Assembly (NCBI GenBank): GCA_002435715.1
Contig: DISD01000094.1
Span: 1 to 63,198, forward strand
Direction: 5' to 3'
Source of the DNA: Rhodospirillaceae bacterium UBA6219
GTDB taxonomy: Bacteria; Pseudomonadota; Alphaproteobacteria; Rhodospirillales; Magnetospirillaceae
Length of the DNA: 63,198 bases
The position numbers were made by a program, and so were the translations under genes. Positions 33,528-42,046 of this stretch are shown one piece after another. Each line of letters opens with the position of its first letter. Position 1 is the stretch's first letter. The notes beneath the pieces are model-generated. The model was not told the DNA's origin, ran no database searches, and saw only the letters and a list, made by a program, of their open reading frames with translations.

Positions 33528-35900
33528 TCAACTGGTTTCGATGGTGACCAGGCCGTCGTCCCGATTGTACTTGATGGCGTTGGTCAACAGGTTCAGCAGC
33601 ACCTGGCGCAGACGGCGCTGGTCCGAGCGGGCACGCAGCGGCACATCGCCTTCGTCGCGGATGATGATGTCGATCCGATGGTGCCGGGCGGTTTCGCTGA
33701 CTTGGGCGACGCATTCGGCGATCAGCGGCGACAGCATCACCGCCTCCATGGACAAGTCCAGCCGGCCGGCCTCGATGCGCGACAGGTCCAAAATCTCGTT
33801 GATCAGCTCCAGCAATTGGTTGCCGGCGGACAGGATCATTTCGATCCGTTCCTGTTGCTTGGCCGATAACGGGTCCTTGCGAATGGACAGCATCAACTGG
33901 CTGAAACCGATGATGGCGTTCAACGGCGTGCGCAATTCATGGCTCATGGCCGACAGGAATTCCGACTTGGCCTGATTGGCCTTTTCCGCCTGTTCCTTGG
34001 CTTCCTTCAGCTCGGTCACGTCTTCTTGCACGGCGACGTAATGGGTCAGGACGCCGGTTTCGTCGCGGATGGGGTCGATGCTGGACTTGACCCAATATTC
34101 GCTGCCGTCCTTGCGACGGTTGCGGAACTCGTCGTGCCAGACATGGCCGGCCTTCAACTGGCTCCACATGGCATTGTAATAAGCGGGCGACTTCTCGCCG
34201 CTTTTGAACAAGGCCGGGCTTTGTCCGATCAGTTCTTCGCGGCTGAAGCCGCTGATGGCACAAAGTCGGGGGTTGGCGTAATCGATGCGGCCTTGGGAAT
34301 CGGTGATCAGCACGCTGGCCGAAGAATGTTCGACGGCGCTGGACAGGCGGCGCAGTTTGGATTCGGCGGCCACCCGGTCCGATTGGTCGGTGACCAGGGC
34401 GATATAGGCGACATTGCCGTCATCGTCCTGGACCGTGCTGACCGCCAGCTCCATGGGGAAGATTTCCCCGTTCTTGCGCAGGCCGTGGACTTCGCGGTGA
34501 ATGCCTTTGCCCGGTTTGCCGAGGTCGGCGTTGAACAGCGCCTTGGCCGAATGATACGAGGTCCGCACCGCAGGCGGGACCAGCATGGCGACGTTCTTGC
34601 CCACCATGTCGATCACCGACCAGCCGAAAATACGTTCGGTGGCCGGGTTGATGCTTTGCATGATGCCGTGCTGGTCGATGGTGATGATGGCGGTGGCGGC
34701 GGAATTCAGCACCGCCAGCAATTTCTTGCGTTCCTTGTCCAGCTTTTCCTCGGTTGCCCGCAAATCGGTGCAGTCCCGATAAAGCGCCAACAGATGGCGT
34801 TCGCCGTTCAGGTCGAAGGTGGACAGGTTGATGTCGGCCCAAAAGTCGCGGCCATGAAGTGTGGTGAAATGATACACACCTTGGCCGGGCTTGCCGGTTT
34901 TCAGGACGCGTTGCGCCAAGCGCAGCAAGCCGTTGTCCCGCCACGTGCGGATCTTGTTGAAATCACGCGAGCGGATTTCGTCGGCGGGGCTGCCGACCAT
35001 TTTCGCCAAGGCCGGGTTGACCAGGATGCAGGGGCCGTCGGCCCGAAAGGCGATGATGCCCAAGGGCGAGGAATCGATGATGTTTTGGTGCAGCGTCGAC
35101 AACGCCGTCAGGTCTTGCTGCATCCCCTGGCGGGCGGTGCTTTCCTGATGCAACCGGCTGATATGGTCCAGAAGGTCCAGATTCTGATAAAGCCGGCAGA
35201 ACAATTCCTCGGGGATATAGGGCTTGCACAGGAAGTCGCTGGCCCCCGCTTTCATGAAGCGGGCCGACAACAAGGTGTTGCCATAGGCCGACAAGCCGAT
35301 CACCACCAGACAATCCGCCGGAAAGCGGCGGCGGATGGCGGTGGTCAGGGCGCAGCCGTCCATGCCGTCCATATGGTAATCGGTGATGACGATCCGGGTG
35401 TCGGGGTTTTGCTCCAGCATGCTTAACGCCTGCTGTCCGCTGGCGGCTTCCAAGATGGCGAAGCGGTGGATGGCGAGATGACGGGTCAGAATCTGACGCG
35501 AGGTACGCGAATCGTCGACCACCAGCACCTTGGTCTTGGGATTGTCGCGCAGACGTTGGACGGCCCGCATGACTTGGTCGATGCTGGTGGGGTTGTTCTT
35601 GGGAACGTAATCCACCACCGCTTTGGCCAAAATCGCTTCGCGCAGGTCGTCGTCGAAATTGGAGGTGAAAACGATGGTCGGCACCCCCGCCGCCAAGGAA
35701 TCGTCCACCACTTCGCCGTCTTGGCAATCAGGCAGGTTGATGTCCACCAAAGCCGCCAGATAGAGATCCGGGTTTTCGTTTAACAGGTGGCGGGCTTCGG
35801 CGCGGCTGATGGCCAGATCGTGGTCAAGAGACAGCTTCCGCAACCCTTGCGCCAGGGCAGCGGTGAAAAAACGACTGTCTTCGACGATCAGGACTTTCAC
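33528..35900 (-). CDS. Hybrid sensor histidine kinase, N-terminal 790 residues (gene broken by TGA at 33528-33530)
   Basis: A large cytoplasmic signalling protein with no membrane segment. It starts with two receiver domains in tandem (about 1-115, MKVLIVEDSRFF; about 120-245, KVLVVDDSRTS with phospho-site ITDYHMDG). Three PAS domains follow (about 270-385, 390-510 and 515-635). HisKA has the phosphoacceptor in SAMSHELRTPLN (His654). The HATPase domain begins (LLNLLTNAIKYN, N box) and stops at VTIETS. The remainder of the HATPase and a third receiver continue in frame after a TGA. Receivers at both ends suggest a phosphorelay hub, with the overlapping HD-GYP regulator as a probable output. 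The single nonsense codon with intact flanks points to a recent mutation or a base error. Confidence 0.86.
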   Translation of the reverse strand: MKVLIVEDSRFFTAALAQGLRKLSLDHDLAISRAEARHLLNENPDLYLAALVDINLPDCQDGEVVDDSLAAGVPTIVFTSNFDDDLREAILAKAVVDYVPKNNPTSIDQVMRAVQRLRDNPKTKVLVVDDSRTSRQILTRHLAIHRFAILEAASGQQALSMLEQNPDTRIVITDYHMDGMDGCALTTAIRRRFPADCLVVIGLSAYGNTLLSARFMKAGASDFLCKPYIPEELFCRLYQNLDLLDHISRLHQESTARQGMQQDLTALSTLHQNIIDSSPLGIIAFRADGPCILVNPALAKMVGSPADEIRSRDFNKIRTWRDNGLLRLAQRVLKTGKPGQGVYHFTTLHGRDFWADINLSTFDLNGERHLLALYRDCTDLRATEEKLDKERKKLLAVLNSAATAIITIDQHGIMQSINPATERIFGWSVIDMVGKNVAMLVPPAVRTSYHSAKALFNADLGKPGKGIHREVHGLRKNGEIFPMELAVSTVQDDDGNVAYIALVTDQSDRVAAESKLRRLSSAVEHSSASVLITDSQGRIDYANPRLCAISGFSREELIGQSPALFKSGEKSPAYYNAMWSQLKAGHVWHDEFRNRRKDGSEYWVKSSIDPIRDETGVLTHYVAVQEDVTELKEAKEQAEKANQAKSEFLSAMSHELRTPLNAIIGFSQLMLSIRKDPLSAKQQERIEMILSAGNQLLELINEILDLSRIEAGRLDLSMEAVMLSPLIAECVAQVSETARHHRIDIIIRDEGDVPLRARSDQRRLRQVLLNLLTNAIKYNRDDGLVTIETS

Positions 35901-35994
35901 GGCGGAATCTATGCCAAGGGGACGCGTTTATGTCTTAAGTTTTTACGCTAAAGGATAGATAATCAGCGCGCAATCAAAACGGTGCGCAATTCAG

Positions 35995-36513
35995 CTATTC
36001 CGACTTCTTGCGGATGGTTTCCCAATCCTTTGGGATGAGGGTGGCGGGCGCCCACAAACCCTTTTTGGCGGACAGCGCCGCCGCCTGTTCCGTATCGTAA
36101 AATCCGCCTTTGTCGGCGCGGGCGACGCCGGCCGCCACCAAGGCTTGGCCCAAATCGCCGGTGGCCACGTTGCAGCGGCCCCAGATCGCCCCCCCCGACA
36201 CGTCCAGGATGTCGCAGGCCACCCCCTTGGCCAGCAATTCACCCATGTGTTTGCGCGCCGGTTTGGCGCAATCGAAGCTGGTCTTGTTGGTCTTGTCCTG
36301 GCACAGCTCGCGACGGGACGGCACGGCGATTCCCATGATCTGGATGGTCAGGCCCCTGATCTGAACCGCGGCGCCGTCATAGCCTTCGACCCGGCCCCAC
36401 ACGCAGGCCCCGCCTTCGCCATCGTCGGAACAGCGGATGGGGGCGGAAAGGGCGGGGGAAACGGCCAACAGCAAGGTGGCGGCCAGGGGGATGAATACGC
36501 GCATGGACAGCAT
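35995..36513 (-). CDS. Secreted, degenerate thermonuclease (SNase)-like protein
   Basis: A 172-residue protein with a signal peptide (to about residue 24, SPALSA). The remainder follows the staphylococcal-nuclease plan: VEGYDGAAVQIRGLTIQIMG, a Cys-rich stretch with CQDK and FDCAKPARKHM, GAIWGRCNVATGDLGQALV, then AALSAKKGLW at the end. The active-site pattern is incomplete. The calcium-binding DGDT reads DGAA, the first catalytic Arg (RLxGI) is missing in IQIMGI, and the Glu after the Pro is absent (VPSRRE). Only the second Arg (WGRC) is kept. It is probably not a nuclease but keeps the fold, perhaps as a binding protein. An ATG nine bases downstream is an alternative start. It follows the flavin reductase gene by three bases. 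Confidence 0.7.
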   Translation of the reverse strand: MLSMRVFIPLAATLLLAVSPALSAPIRCSDDGEGGACVWGRVEGYDGAAVQIRGLTIQIMGIAVPSRRELCQDKTNKTSFDCAKPARKHMGELLAKGVACDILDVSGGAIWGRCNVATGDLGQALVAAGVARADKGGFYDTEQAAALSAKKGLWAPATLIPKDWETIRKKSE

Positions 36514-36516
36514 CTT

Positions 36517-37059
36517 CTATATTCCGTCGGGAAGTTTCGACCGCATCATCTGTTTCCTGTCGATTTTTGCGCCATCGACGATGAAGGTGCCGTCGCCGAC
36601 GGCATGGATCAGTCTTTGTTCGGCGCGGGTGGTGTCGAAATAGGCGGCCACACCTTCAAGCACGACGATGTTGTGGCGCTCGATGATGTCGACGACGCGG
36701 CACTCGATATTGGCCAGGCATTCCTTGATCAGCGGCGCCCGGACATGCGCGGCCTTGACCGGGGTCAGGCCGAAGCGCTGGAACTTGTCGGTGTCTTGCC
36801 CGGAACAGGTTCCCACGGCGACGACGTCGTCGATCAGATCCAGTGTGGGGATGGCGATCACGCATTCCTTGGTTCGCCGCAGGGCGTCATAGGAATGGTT
36901 CCACGGCCCGGTGGTGATGGCGAACGAGGCGGAAAAGTCCAGGACCATGGTCCAACTGATGGTCATGACGTTGTCTTTGCCGCCGTCATGGGTGGTGACC
37001 AGAACAACGGGCCCTGGTTCGATCAGTGTGAAGGCTCGGCTGAGTTGCAGTGCTTCCAT
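36517..37059 (-). CDS. Flavin reductase-like FMN-binding protein (flavoredoxin type)
   Basis: A 180-residue cytoplasmic protein of the flavin reductase-like split-barrel family. Key pieces are FTLIEPGPVVLVTTHDGGKD, NVMTISWTMVLDFSASFAI and FGLTPVKAAHVRAPLIKECL, with IECRVVDIIERHNIVVLEGV near the end. This pattern fits flavoredoxin and related FMN-binding electron carriers or reductases. The favoured start is the ATG at 37057-37059 with GGTGG before it; an ATG 12 bases upstream is possible. It lies three bases before the SNase-like gene on the same strand, an odd pair with no clear shared task. Confidence 0.82.
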   Translation of the reverse strand: MEALQLSRAFTLIEPGPVVLVTTHDGGKDNVMTISWTMVLDFSASFAITTGPWNHSYDALRRTKECVIAIPTLDLIDDVVAVGTCSGQDTDKFQRFGLTPVKAAHVRAPLIKECLANIECRVVDIIERHNIVVLEGVAAYFDTTRAEQRLIHAVGDGTFIVDGAKIDRKQMMRSKLPDGI

Positions 37060-37315
37060 TCCAGCCACCATTCGGCATCGACGAACACGATGGGCTCTAT
37101 CTTCGCTCTACTCGGGGCGTCGCTCCACCCGAAAAGTGCGCAGGCCCGGCTTTCTTCATCGCTTCGCCGCAAATCAGGCGGGGTGCGGCAGAAGAAATCC
37201 GGTCCAGCCTTCGCGCCGGCTGTCTTGCGGGGCCGTGCGGCCAACTGGACAGCCAAGGCCAATCAAGGGTACAAAGCCCGTTCGTTCCAAGCTGCCGAAC
37301 TTATGCGTAGGTCCC

Positions 37316-39961
37316 ATGCAAACTGCCAACACCATCCGCCGCGCCTTTCTCGACTACTTCGCCAAGAACGGCCATGAAGTGGTCAGCTCCAGCCCGCTGG
37401 TGCCGCGCAACGACCCGACGCTGATGTTCACCAATGCCGGTATGGTGCAGTTCAAGAACGTGTTCACCGGGGTGGAAAAGCGCGACTACACCCGCGCCGC
37501 CACCTCGCAGAAATGCGTGCGCGCCGGTGGCAAGCACAACGATCTGGACAATGTGGGCTACACCGCCCGCCACCACACCTTCTTCGAGATGTTGGGCAAT
37601 TTCTCGTTCGGCGATTATTTCAAGGACGACGCCATTTCGCTGGCCTGGAACCTGATCACCAAGGAATTCGGCCTGGCCAAGGACAAGCTGCTGGTCACCG
37701 TCTATCACGACGACGACGAGGCTTATAATATCTGGAAGAAGGTGGCCGGCTTCTCGGACGACCGCATCATCCGCATTCCGACGTCCGACAATTTCTGGTC
37801 CATGGGCGATACCGGCCCTTGCGGTCCGTGCTCGGAAATCTTCTACGACCACGGTGACAAGATTCCCGGTGGCCCGCCCGGCAGCCCCGACCAGGACGGC
37901 GACCGCTTCATCGAGATTTGGAACCTGGTGTTCATGCAGTTCGAGCAGGTGGACAAGCAGACCCGCCTGCCCCTGCCCAAGCCCAGCATCGACACCGGCA
38001 TGGGGCTGGAACGTCTGGCCGCCGTGCTGCAGGGCCAGCACGACAATTACGACGTCGACCTGCTGCGCTCGCTGATCGAAGCCTCGGCCAACGAATCGGG
38101 CACCGACGCCGACGGCCCGCACAAGGTGTCGCACCGCGTGGTCGCCGACCATCTGCGTTCGTCGTGCTTCCTGATCGCCGACGGCGTGCTGCCCAGCAAT
38201 GAAGGCCGTGGCTATGTGCTGCGCCGCATCATGCGCCGTGCCATGCGTCACGCCCATCTGATGGGCTGCACCGACCCCTTGCTGTGGCGTCTGTTCCCGG
38301 CCTTGGTCAAGCAGATGGGCGAAGCCTATCCCGAACTGGGCCGCGCCGGGGCGCTGATCACCGAAACCTTGAAGCTGGAGGAAACCCGCTTCAAGGCGAC
38401 GCTGGACAAGGGGCTGAAGCTGTTGGACGAAGAAGTCACCCGTCTGGTGCCCGGCGCCAAGCTGGCCGGCGAAGTGGCGTTCAAGCTGTACGACACCTAT
38501 GGCTTCCCGCTGGATCTGACCGAAGACGCGCTGAAGGCCAAGGGTATCGGCGTCGACACCGACGCCTTCGCCTCGGCCATGGAACGCCAGCGCGCCGAGG
38601 CCCGCAAGGCGTGGTCCGGTTCCGGCGAAGCCGCCACCGAGACCCTGTGGTTCGAAATCAAGGACAAGGTCGGCGCCTCGGAATTCCTGGGCTATGACAC
38701 CATCACCGCCGAGGGTCAGATCGTCGCCTTGGTGGAAGGCGGCAAGGCGGTGGAAGCCGTCCATCCCGGCCACGACGTCATGGTGGTGGCCAACCAGACC
38801 CCGTTCTATGGTGAATCGGGTGGCCAGATGGGCGATGCCGGGGTGATCAATGTCGCTGGCGGCAAGGCTCGCATCGTCATCAAGGACACCCAGAAGAAGC
38901 TGGGCGACCTGATCGTCCATATCGGCACCGTCGAAGGTGGTCCGGTGGCGGTGGGCGAAGACGCCCATTTCGCCGTGGACGAAGACCGCCGCGACGCCAC
39001 CCGCGGCCATCACTCGGCCACCCATCTGTTGCATCAGGCCCTGCGTGATGCCTTGGGCGAGCACGTGACCCAGAAGGGCAGCCAGGTCGGCCCCGACCGT
39101 CTGCGTTTCGACTTCGCCCATCCCAAGGCGCTGTCGGGCGAAGAAATCCGTCTGGTGGAAGCCCAGGTCAACCGCCAGATCCGCAAGAACCGTGAAGTGG
39201 TCACCAAGCTGATGACCCCCGACGACGCCATCGAAGCCGGCGCCATGGCGCTGTTCGGCGAAAAATACGGCGACGAAGTGCGCGTGGTGTCCATGGGCGG
39301 CGACGACAGCGCGCCCAACCCGTTCTCGGTGGAATTGTGCGGCGGCACCCATGTGCGCCGCGTCGGCGACATCGGCGGCTTCAAGATTCTGTCGGAAAGT
39401 GCGGTGGCCGCTGGCGTACGCCGCGTCGAGGCGGTGACCGGTCCGGCCTTCCTGGCCTGGGCCAACGAACAGGAAGAACTGGTGGCCCGCACCGCTGCTG
39501 CCTTGAAGGCGGCCCCGGCGGAACTGCCGGCCCGTATCGCCCAGTTGGTGGAAGACCGCCGCAAGCTGGAACGCGAATTGTCGGAAACCCGCAAGCAACT
39601 GGCCACCGGCGGCGGACAGGGCGCGGCCACCATCAAGGTGGGCGAAATCACTTATGCCGGTCGGGTGCTGGACGGCGTGCCGGCCAAGGATTTGAAGGGC
39701 ATGGCCGACGAGATCAAGAAGCAGATCGGCTCGGGAATCGTCGCCCTGGTGTCCAATGATGGCGGCAAGGCCTCTGTGGTGGTGGCGGTGACCGAAGATT
39801 TGACCGGTCGTTTCTCGGCCGTTGATCTGGTGCGCATCGGTTCCGAAGCGGTGGGCGGCAAGGGCGGCGGTGGTCGCCCCGACATGGCCCAGGCCGGTGG
39901 TCCCGATGCGGACAAGGCTCAGGACGCGGTGGACAAGATCGCCGCCGCCTTGGCAGGATGA
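37316..39961 (+). CDS. alaS: Alanyl-tRNA synthetase
   Basis: AlaS charges tRNA-Ala. The 881-residue protein has full family length. The class II catalytic core opens with RRAFLDYFAKNGHEVVSSSP and LMFTNAGMVQFKNVFTG. Motif 2 is in RAATSQKCVRAGGKHNDLDN, and motif 3 is GMGLERLAAVLQG. The editing domain has the zinc ligands in HHSATHLLHQAL and the later CGGTHVRRVGDIG. The C-terminal dimerisation and C-Ala domains complete it, with a Gly-rich end typical of the family. The start is the ATG at 37316, where homology begins; upstream frames have no family features. A strong bidirectional terminator follows. Confidence 0.98.
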   Translation: MQTANTIRRAFLDYFAKNGHEVVSSSPLVPRNDPTLMFTNAGMVQFKNVFTGVEKRDYTRAATSQKCVRAGGKHNDLDNVGYTARHHTFFEMLGNFSFGDYFKDDAISLAWNLITKEFGLAKDKLLVTVYHDDDEAYNIWKKVAGFSDDRIIRIPTSDNFWSMGDTGPCGPCSEIFYDHGDKIPGGPPGSPDQDGDRFIEIWNLVFMQFEQVDKQTRLPLPKPSIDTGMGLERLAAVLQGQHDNYDVDLLRSLIEASANESGTDADGPHKVSHRVVADHLRSSCFLIADGVLPSNEGRGYVLRRIMRRAMRHAHLMGCTDPLLWRLFPALVKQMGEAYPELGRAGALITETLKLEETRFKATLDKGLKLLDEEVTRLVPGAKLAGEVAFKLYDTYGFPLDLTEDALKAKGIGVDTDAFASAMERQRAEARKAWSGSGEAATETLWFEIKDKVGASEFLGYDTITAEGQIVALVEGGKAVEAVHPGHDVMVVANQTPFYGESGGQMGDAGVINVAGGKARIVIKDTQKKLGDLIVHIGTVEGGPVAVGEDAHFAVDEDRRDATRGHHSATHLLHQALRDALGEHVTQKGSQVGPDRLRFDFAHPKALSGEEIRLVEAQVNRQIRKNREVVTKLMTPDDAIEAGAMALFGEKYGDEVRVVSMGGDDSAPNPFSVELCGGTHVRRVGDIGGFKILSESAVAAGVRRVEAVTGPAFLAWANEQEELVARTAAALKAAPAELPARIAQLVEDRRKLERELSETRKQLATGGGQGAATIKVGEITYAGRVLDGVPAKDLKGMADEIKKQIGSGIVALVSNDGGKASVVVAVTEDLTGRFSAVDLVRIGSEAVGGKGGGGRPDMAQAGGPDADKAQDAVDKIAAALAG

Positions 39962-39965
39962 TGAT

Positions 39966-39995
39966 AAAAGGGCGACCCAAGCGGGTCGCCCTTTT
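39966..39995. terminator. Bidirectional terminator between alaS and the DUF4276 gene
   Basis: AAAAGGGCGACCC (39966-39978) and GGGTCGCCCTTTT (39983-39995) form a perfect 13-bp stem with loop AAGC. The A and T tracts serve both strands. It overlaps the TAA stop of the convergent DUF4276 gene by two bases. Confidence 0.9.
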
Positions 39996-40614
39996 ACTTG
40001 GCATCGGCAAGTGCCAAAAGGCCGTTTTGAAACTGTCGAAAGCTGGTCGAGCGATTATTGCTCAGGTTCATCAATGGTGCGAGTTTTCTGGCCACTGCAA
40101 CCTTGGGCAGCTTTTCAGATCGTTCGTAATGCCCGGCTTCTTGCAAGACCTTCAGCAATCTTTCCCACGTTCCGCCTTTGATGCTGTCCGGATCCCGGTA
40201 GGCCGACTTCTTTTCAAGAGTGAGCGGCACGCCAGGATAGGCCTTGGATAAGGCGGGGATGTCGCCGAAGAACCACGCTTCCAGTTCCTCGACCACGATG
40301 CGGTTGACTACGTTGAAATTTCCGGTTTTGTCTGGCGTGCTTTTCGTGGAAAGCTGTGCCGCATGGGCCATGGCCTCAAGCTTGTTTTTGAGCACGCGGC
40401 AGTCTTCGTTGTCCCGATCCACCAGGATAAGAATTTTGTTGTTGCCTTGCTTCCACGCGGCATAGCCCTTTAGCCGTTGTGGCAGGTCCTTCAATAGCCT
40501 GTCCTTTGATCCATGGTTGATGATCTTGTAATCATCGTTCGCGATCATGCGTGGGAGAAGTCCAAGCAGGGCGCTTTCCATGGAATCTTCTTCGACATGG
40601 ACGAAAAGGGTCAT
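39994..40614 (-). CDS. DUF4276 family protein, Toprim-like putative nuclease, partner of the adjacent ATPase
   Basis: A 206-residue cytoplasmic protein. The start MTLFVHVEEDSMESALLGLL holds two Glu (8 and 9). A central strand ILILVDRDNEDC holds Asp66 and Asp68. The family motif RIVVEELEAWFFGD spans about 106-118. A Glu in the first strand and a DxD in a later one is the Toprim metal site, so nicking or cleavage of nucleic acid is plausible. C-terminal residues are basic with no clear domain. The start overlaps the stop of the AAA ATPase gene (ATGA), so the two form one unit. Third codon positions are visibly less GC-rich than in flanking genes, which suggests acquisition by transfer. Activity is inferred. 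Confidence 0.82.
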   Translation of the reverse strand: MTLFVHVEEDSMESALLGLLPRMIANDDYKIINHGSKDRLLKDLPQRLKGYAAWKQGNNKILILVDRDNEDCRVLKNKLEAMAHAAQLSTKSTPDKTGNFNVVNRIVVEELEAWFFGDIPALSKAYPGVPLTLEKKSAYRDPDSIKGGTWERLLKVLQEAGHYERSEKLPKVAVARKLAPLMNLSNNRSTSFRQFQNGLLALADAK

Positions 40615-41825
40615 GGGTTGCCCTGTTCAAAATAGCCTTCCATCCAAAGGTCGCCCAGAACGGCGCCAGCATCCAGCATAGGCTGGATGCCCGCCATGGT
40701 GGATACTTGCTTGTTGACGGTATAGCCCGAGTCGTCGCGGGCAATAGCCCAGACTTGTCGAGGGGCAAGGGCGTTGATGAAAAACGGGGAATGCGTGGTG
40801 ACGATCAGTTGTGAGCGAGAGGTGGCTTGCTCGCATTCTTCAGCCAGTTCACGCAGCAATTTGGGATGGAGAAAATTCTCGGGCTCTTCAATGCCGATCA
40901 TTGGGGCTGGATCGGGGTCGTAAAGCTGAACAAGATAGGCTAGCAGCTTCATCGTTCCATCTGAGGCATAGCGGGCCTGGACCCCCTCGGAGAAGGGGGC
41001 GTCTTTGACCATCAGCAGCAATTGTCCGGTGGGCAAAGGTTGAGGGATCACTTTTTCAATTTGCGGAATACGACGCCGAAGGGTCTGGAAAATTGCCTCC
41101 AGGCGTTCCGGATGACGCTCGTGCAAATATTCGATGACGTTAACTAGGTTGTCGCCACTTTTCGAAAGCCGCTCTTGCGGCCCTCCTTCGGGAATGCCGC
41201 GCATGTCCTGCGATGATAGATGCGACAAATGCCAATCGGTGATGAATTCCCGCAACGCCTTGACCCGGGGGTTTTCTGCCAGATTGCCTAATGTGCTGAC
41301 TGCCAATACATCAGGTCCTGCCAAAGCACGTTCGACTCGTTGATCTTCGGGCTCGGGCAGTTCCCCGGTAACGACCGAGCCCTGACCGCGTTCATAGGTC
41401 AGGAACTGAAAGGGGTTGCCGACTCTTTTGTTTCGACGCCAACGCATCCATTCACGGGCGACGACGGGGCGCCCAGCCTCTTCGTCGATTTCAAGGTAAT
41501 AGGTAATCAACGGAGGTTGGGGTTGCCCCCTTTCCTTGGTGTGTCCCTCACGGTAGGCGATTTCGAAACTGATGGGGCCTGAGGAATCTCGACTCCGCAA
41601 ATCCTTCAAACCGTGCCCACGTTTGCCGATAGCGCGCCGTAATCCTTCCGAGAAGCAATCGGACAAAAAAGCGAATACGTCGAAAAATGTAGATTTTCCG
41701 CTGCCATTCGGCCCCAGCAAGACAGTGAGTGGTGTCAAGCCCTCAAAGGTGACGTCTCGGAGGACTCGAAAATTGCGGATCTTGATTTTTTCGATGCGCG
41801 GAGGGATGTGGATGGCCGAGGACAT
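40611..41825 (-). CDS. AAA ATPase of the RecF/SMC-like (AAA_15/AAA_21) class
   Basis: A 404-residue protein of the OLD/RecF-type ATPase class. It starts IEKIKIRNFRVLRDVTF, then Walker A GPNGSGKST (38-46). An insert (about 60-290) contains no coiled coil long enough for SMC function. The ABC-like half carries Walker B MIGIEEPENFLHP (about 310-322) and the H loop VTTHSPFFINAL (about 341-352). It lacks the Toprim domain that OLD proteins carry at their C-terminus; the next gene supplies a Toprim-like protein instead. This split ATPase-plus-nuclease plan is shared with defence systems such as PARIS. The ATG at 41823-41825 is chosen, with GTG six bases earlier as an alternative. Confidence 0.88.
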   Translation of the reverse strand: MSSAIHIPPRIEKIKIRNFRVLRDVTFEGLTPLTVLLGPNGSGKSTFFDVFAFLSDCFSEGLRRAIGKRGHGLKDLRSRDSSGPISFEIAYREGHTKERGQPQPPLITYYLEIDEEAGRPVVAREWMRWRRNKRVGNPFQFLTYERGQGSVVTGELPEPEDQRVERALAGPDVLAVSTLGNLAENPRVKALREFITDWHLSHLSSQDMRGIPEGGPQERLSKSGDNLVNVIEYLHERHPERLEAIFQTLRRRIPQIEKVIPQPLPTGQLLLMVKDAPFSEGVQARYASDGTMKLLAYLVQLYDPDPAPMIGIEEPENFLHPKLLRELAEECEQATSRSQLIVTTHSPFFINALAPRQVWAIARDDSGYTVNKQVSTMAGIQPMLDAGAVLGDLWMEGYFEQGNP

Positions 41826-42046
41826 GGGCACCGTTCATGCAGAGTCTAAGATGATAGAGTAGCGACTTGAGCACGACGTCACAAAGCAAAAGCTGTCCGG
41901 TTGGCGTTGCTGCCAGCTTTGGGGGCGATGGGCTAAGCAGGCTTCTCCTGGGGGCGCCCTTTTTCTTTGCGACTTTCGTCTCTCTTTTCCGCAAGTGCAA
42001 ACGGCGCGATGCTGAAGTCCTTGTTGGGGTTCAACCGGAGTTTTCC

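Noticed and set aside
33528..33530. The TGA as a selenocysteine codon
   Set aside because: Histidine kinases do not use selenocysteine at this loop, and no hairpin of SECIS type was apparent downstream; mutation or error is simpler.
37023..37262. A 79-codon minus-strand frame in the gap before alaS
   Set aside because: It overlaps the start of the flavin reductase, lacks a ribosome site and shows no motif. The gap is left without a gene.
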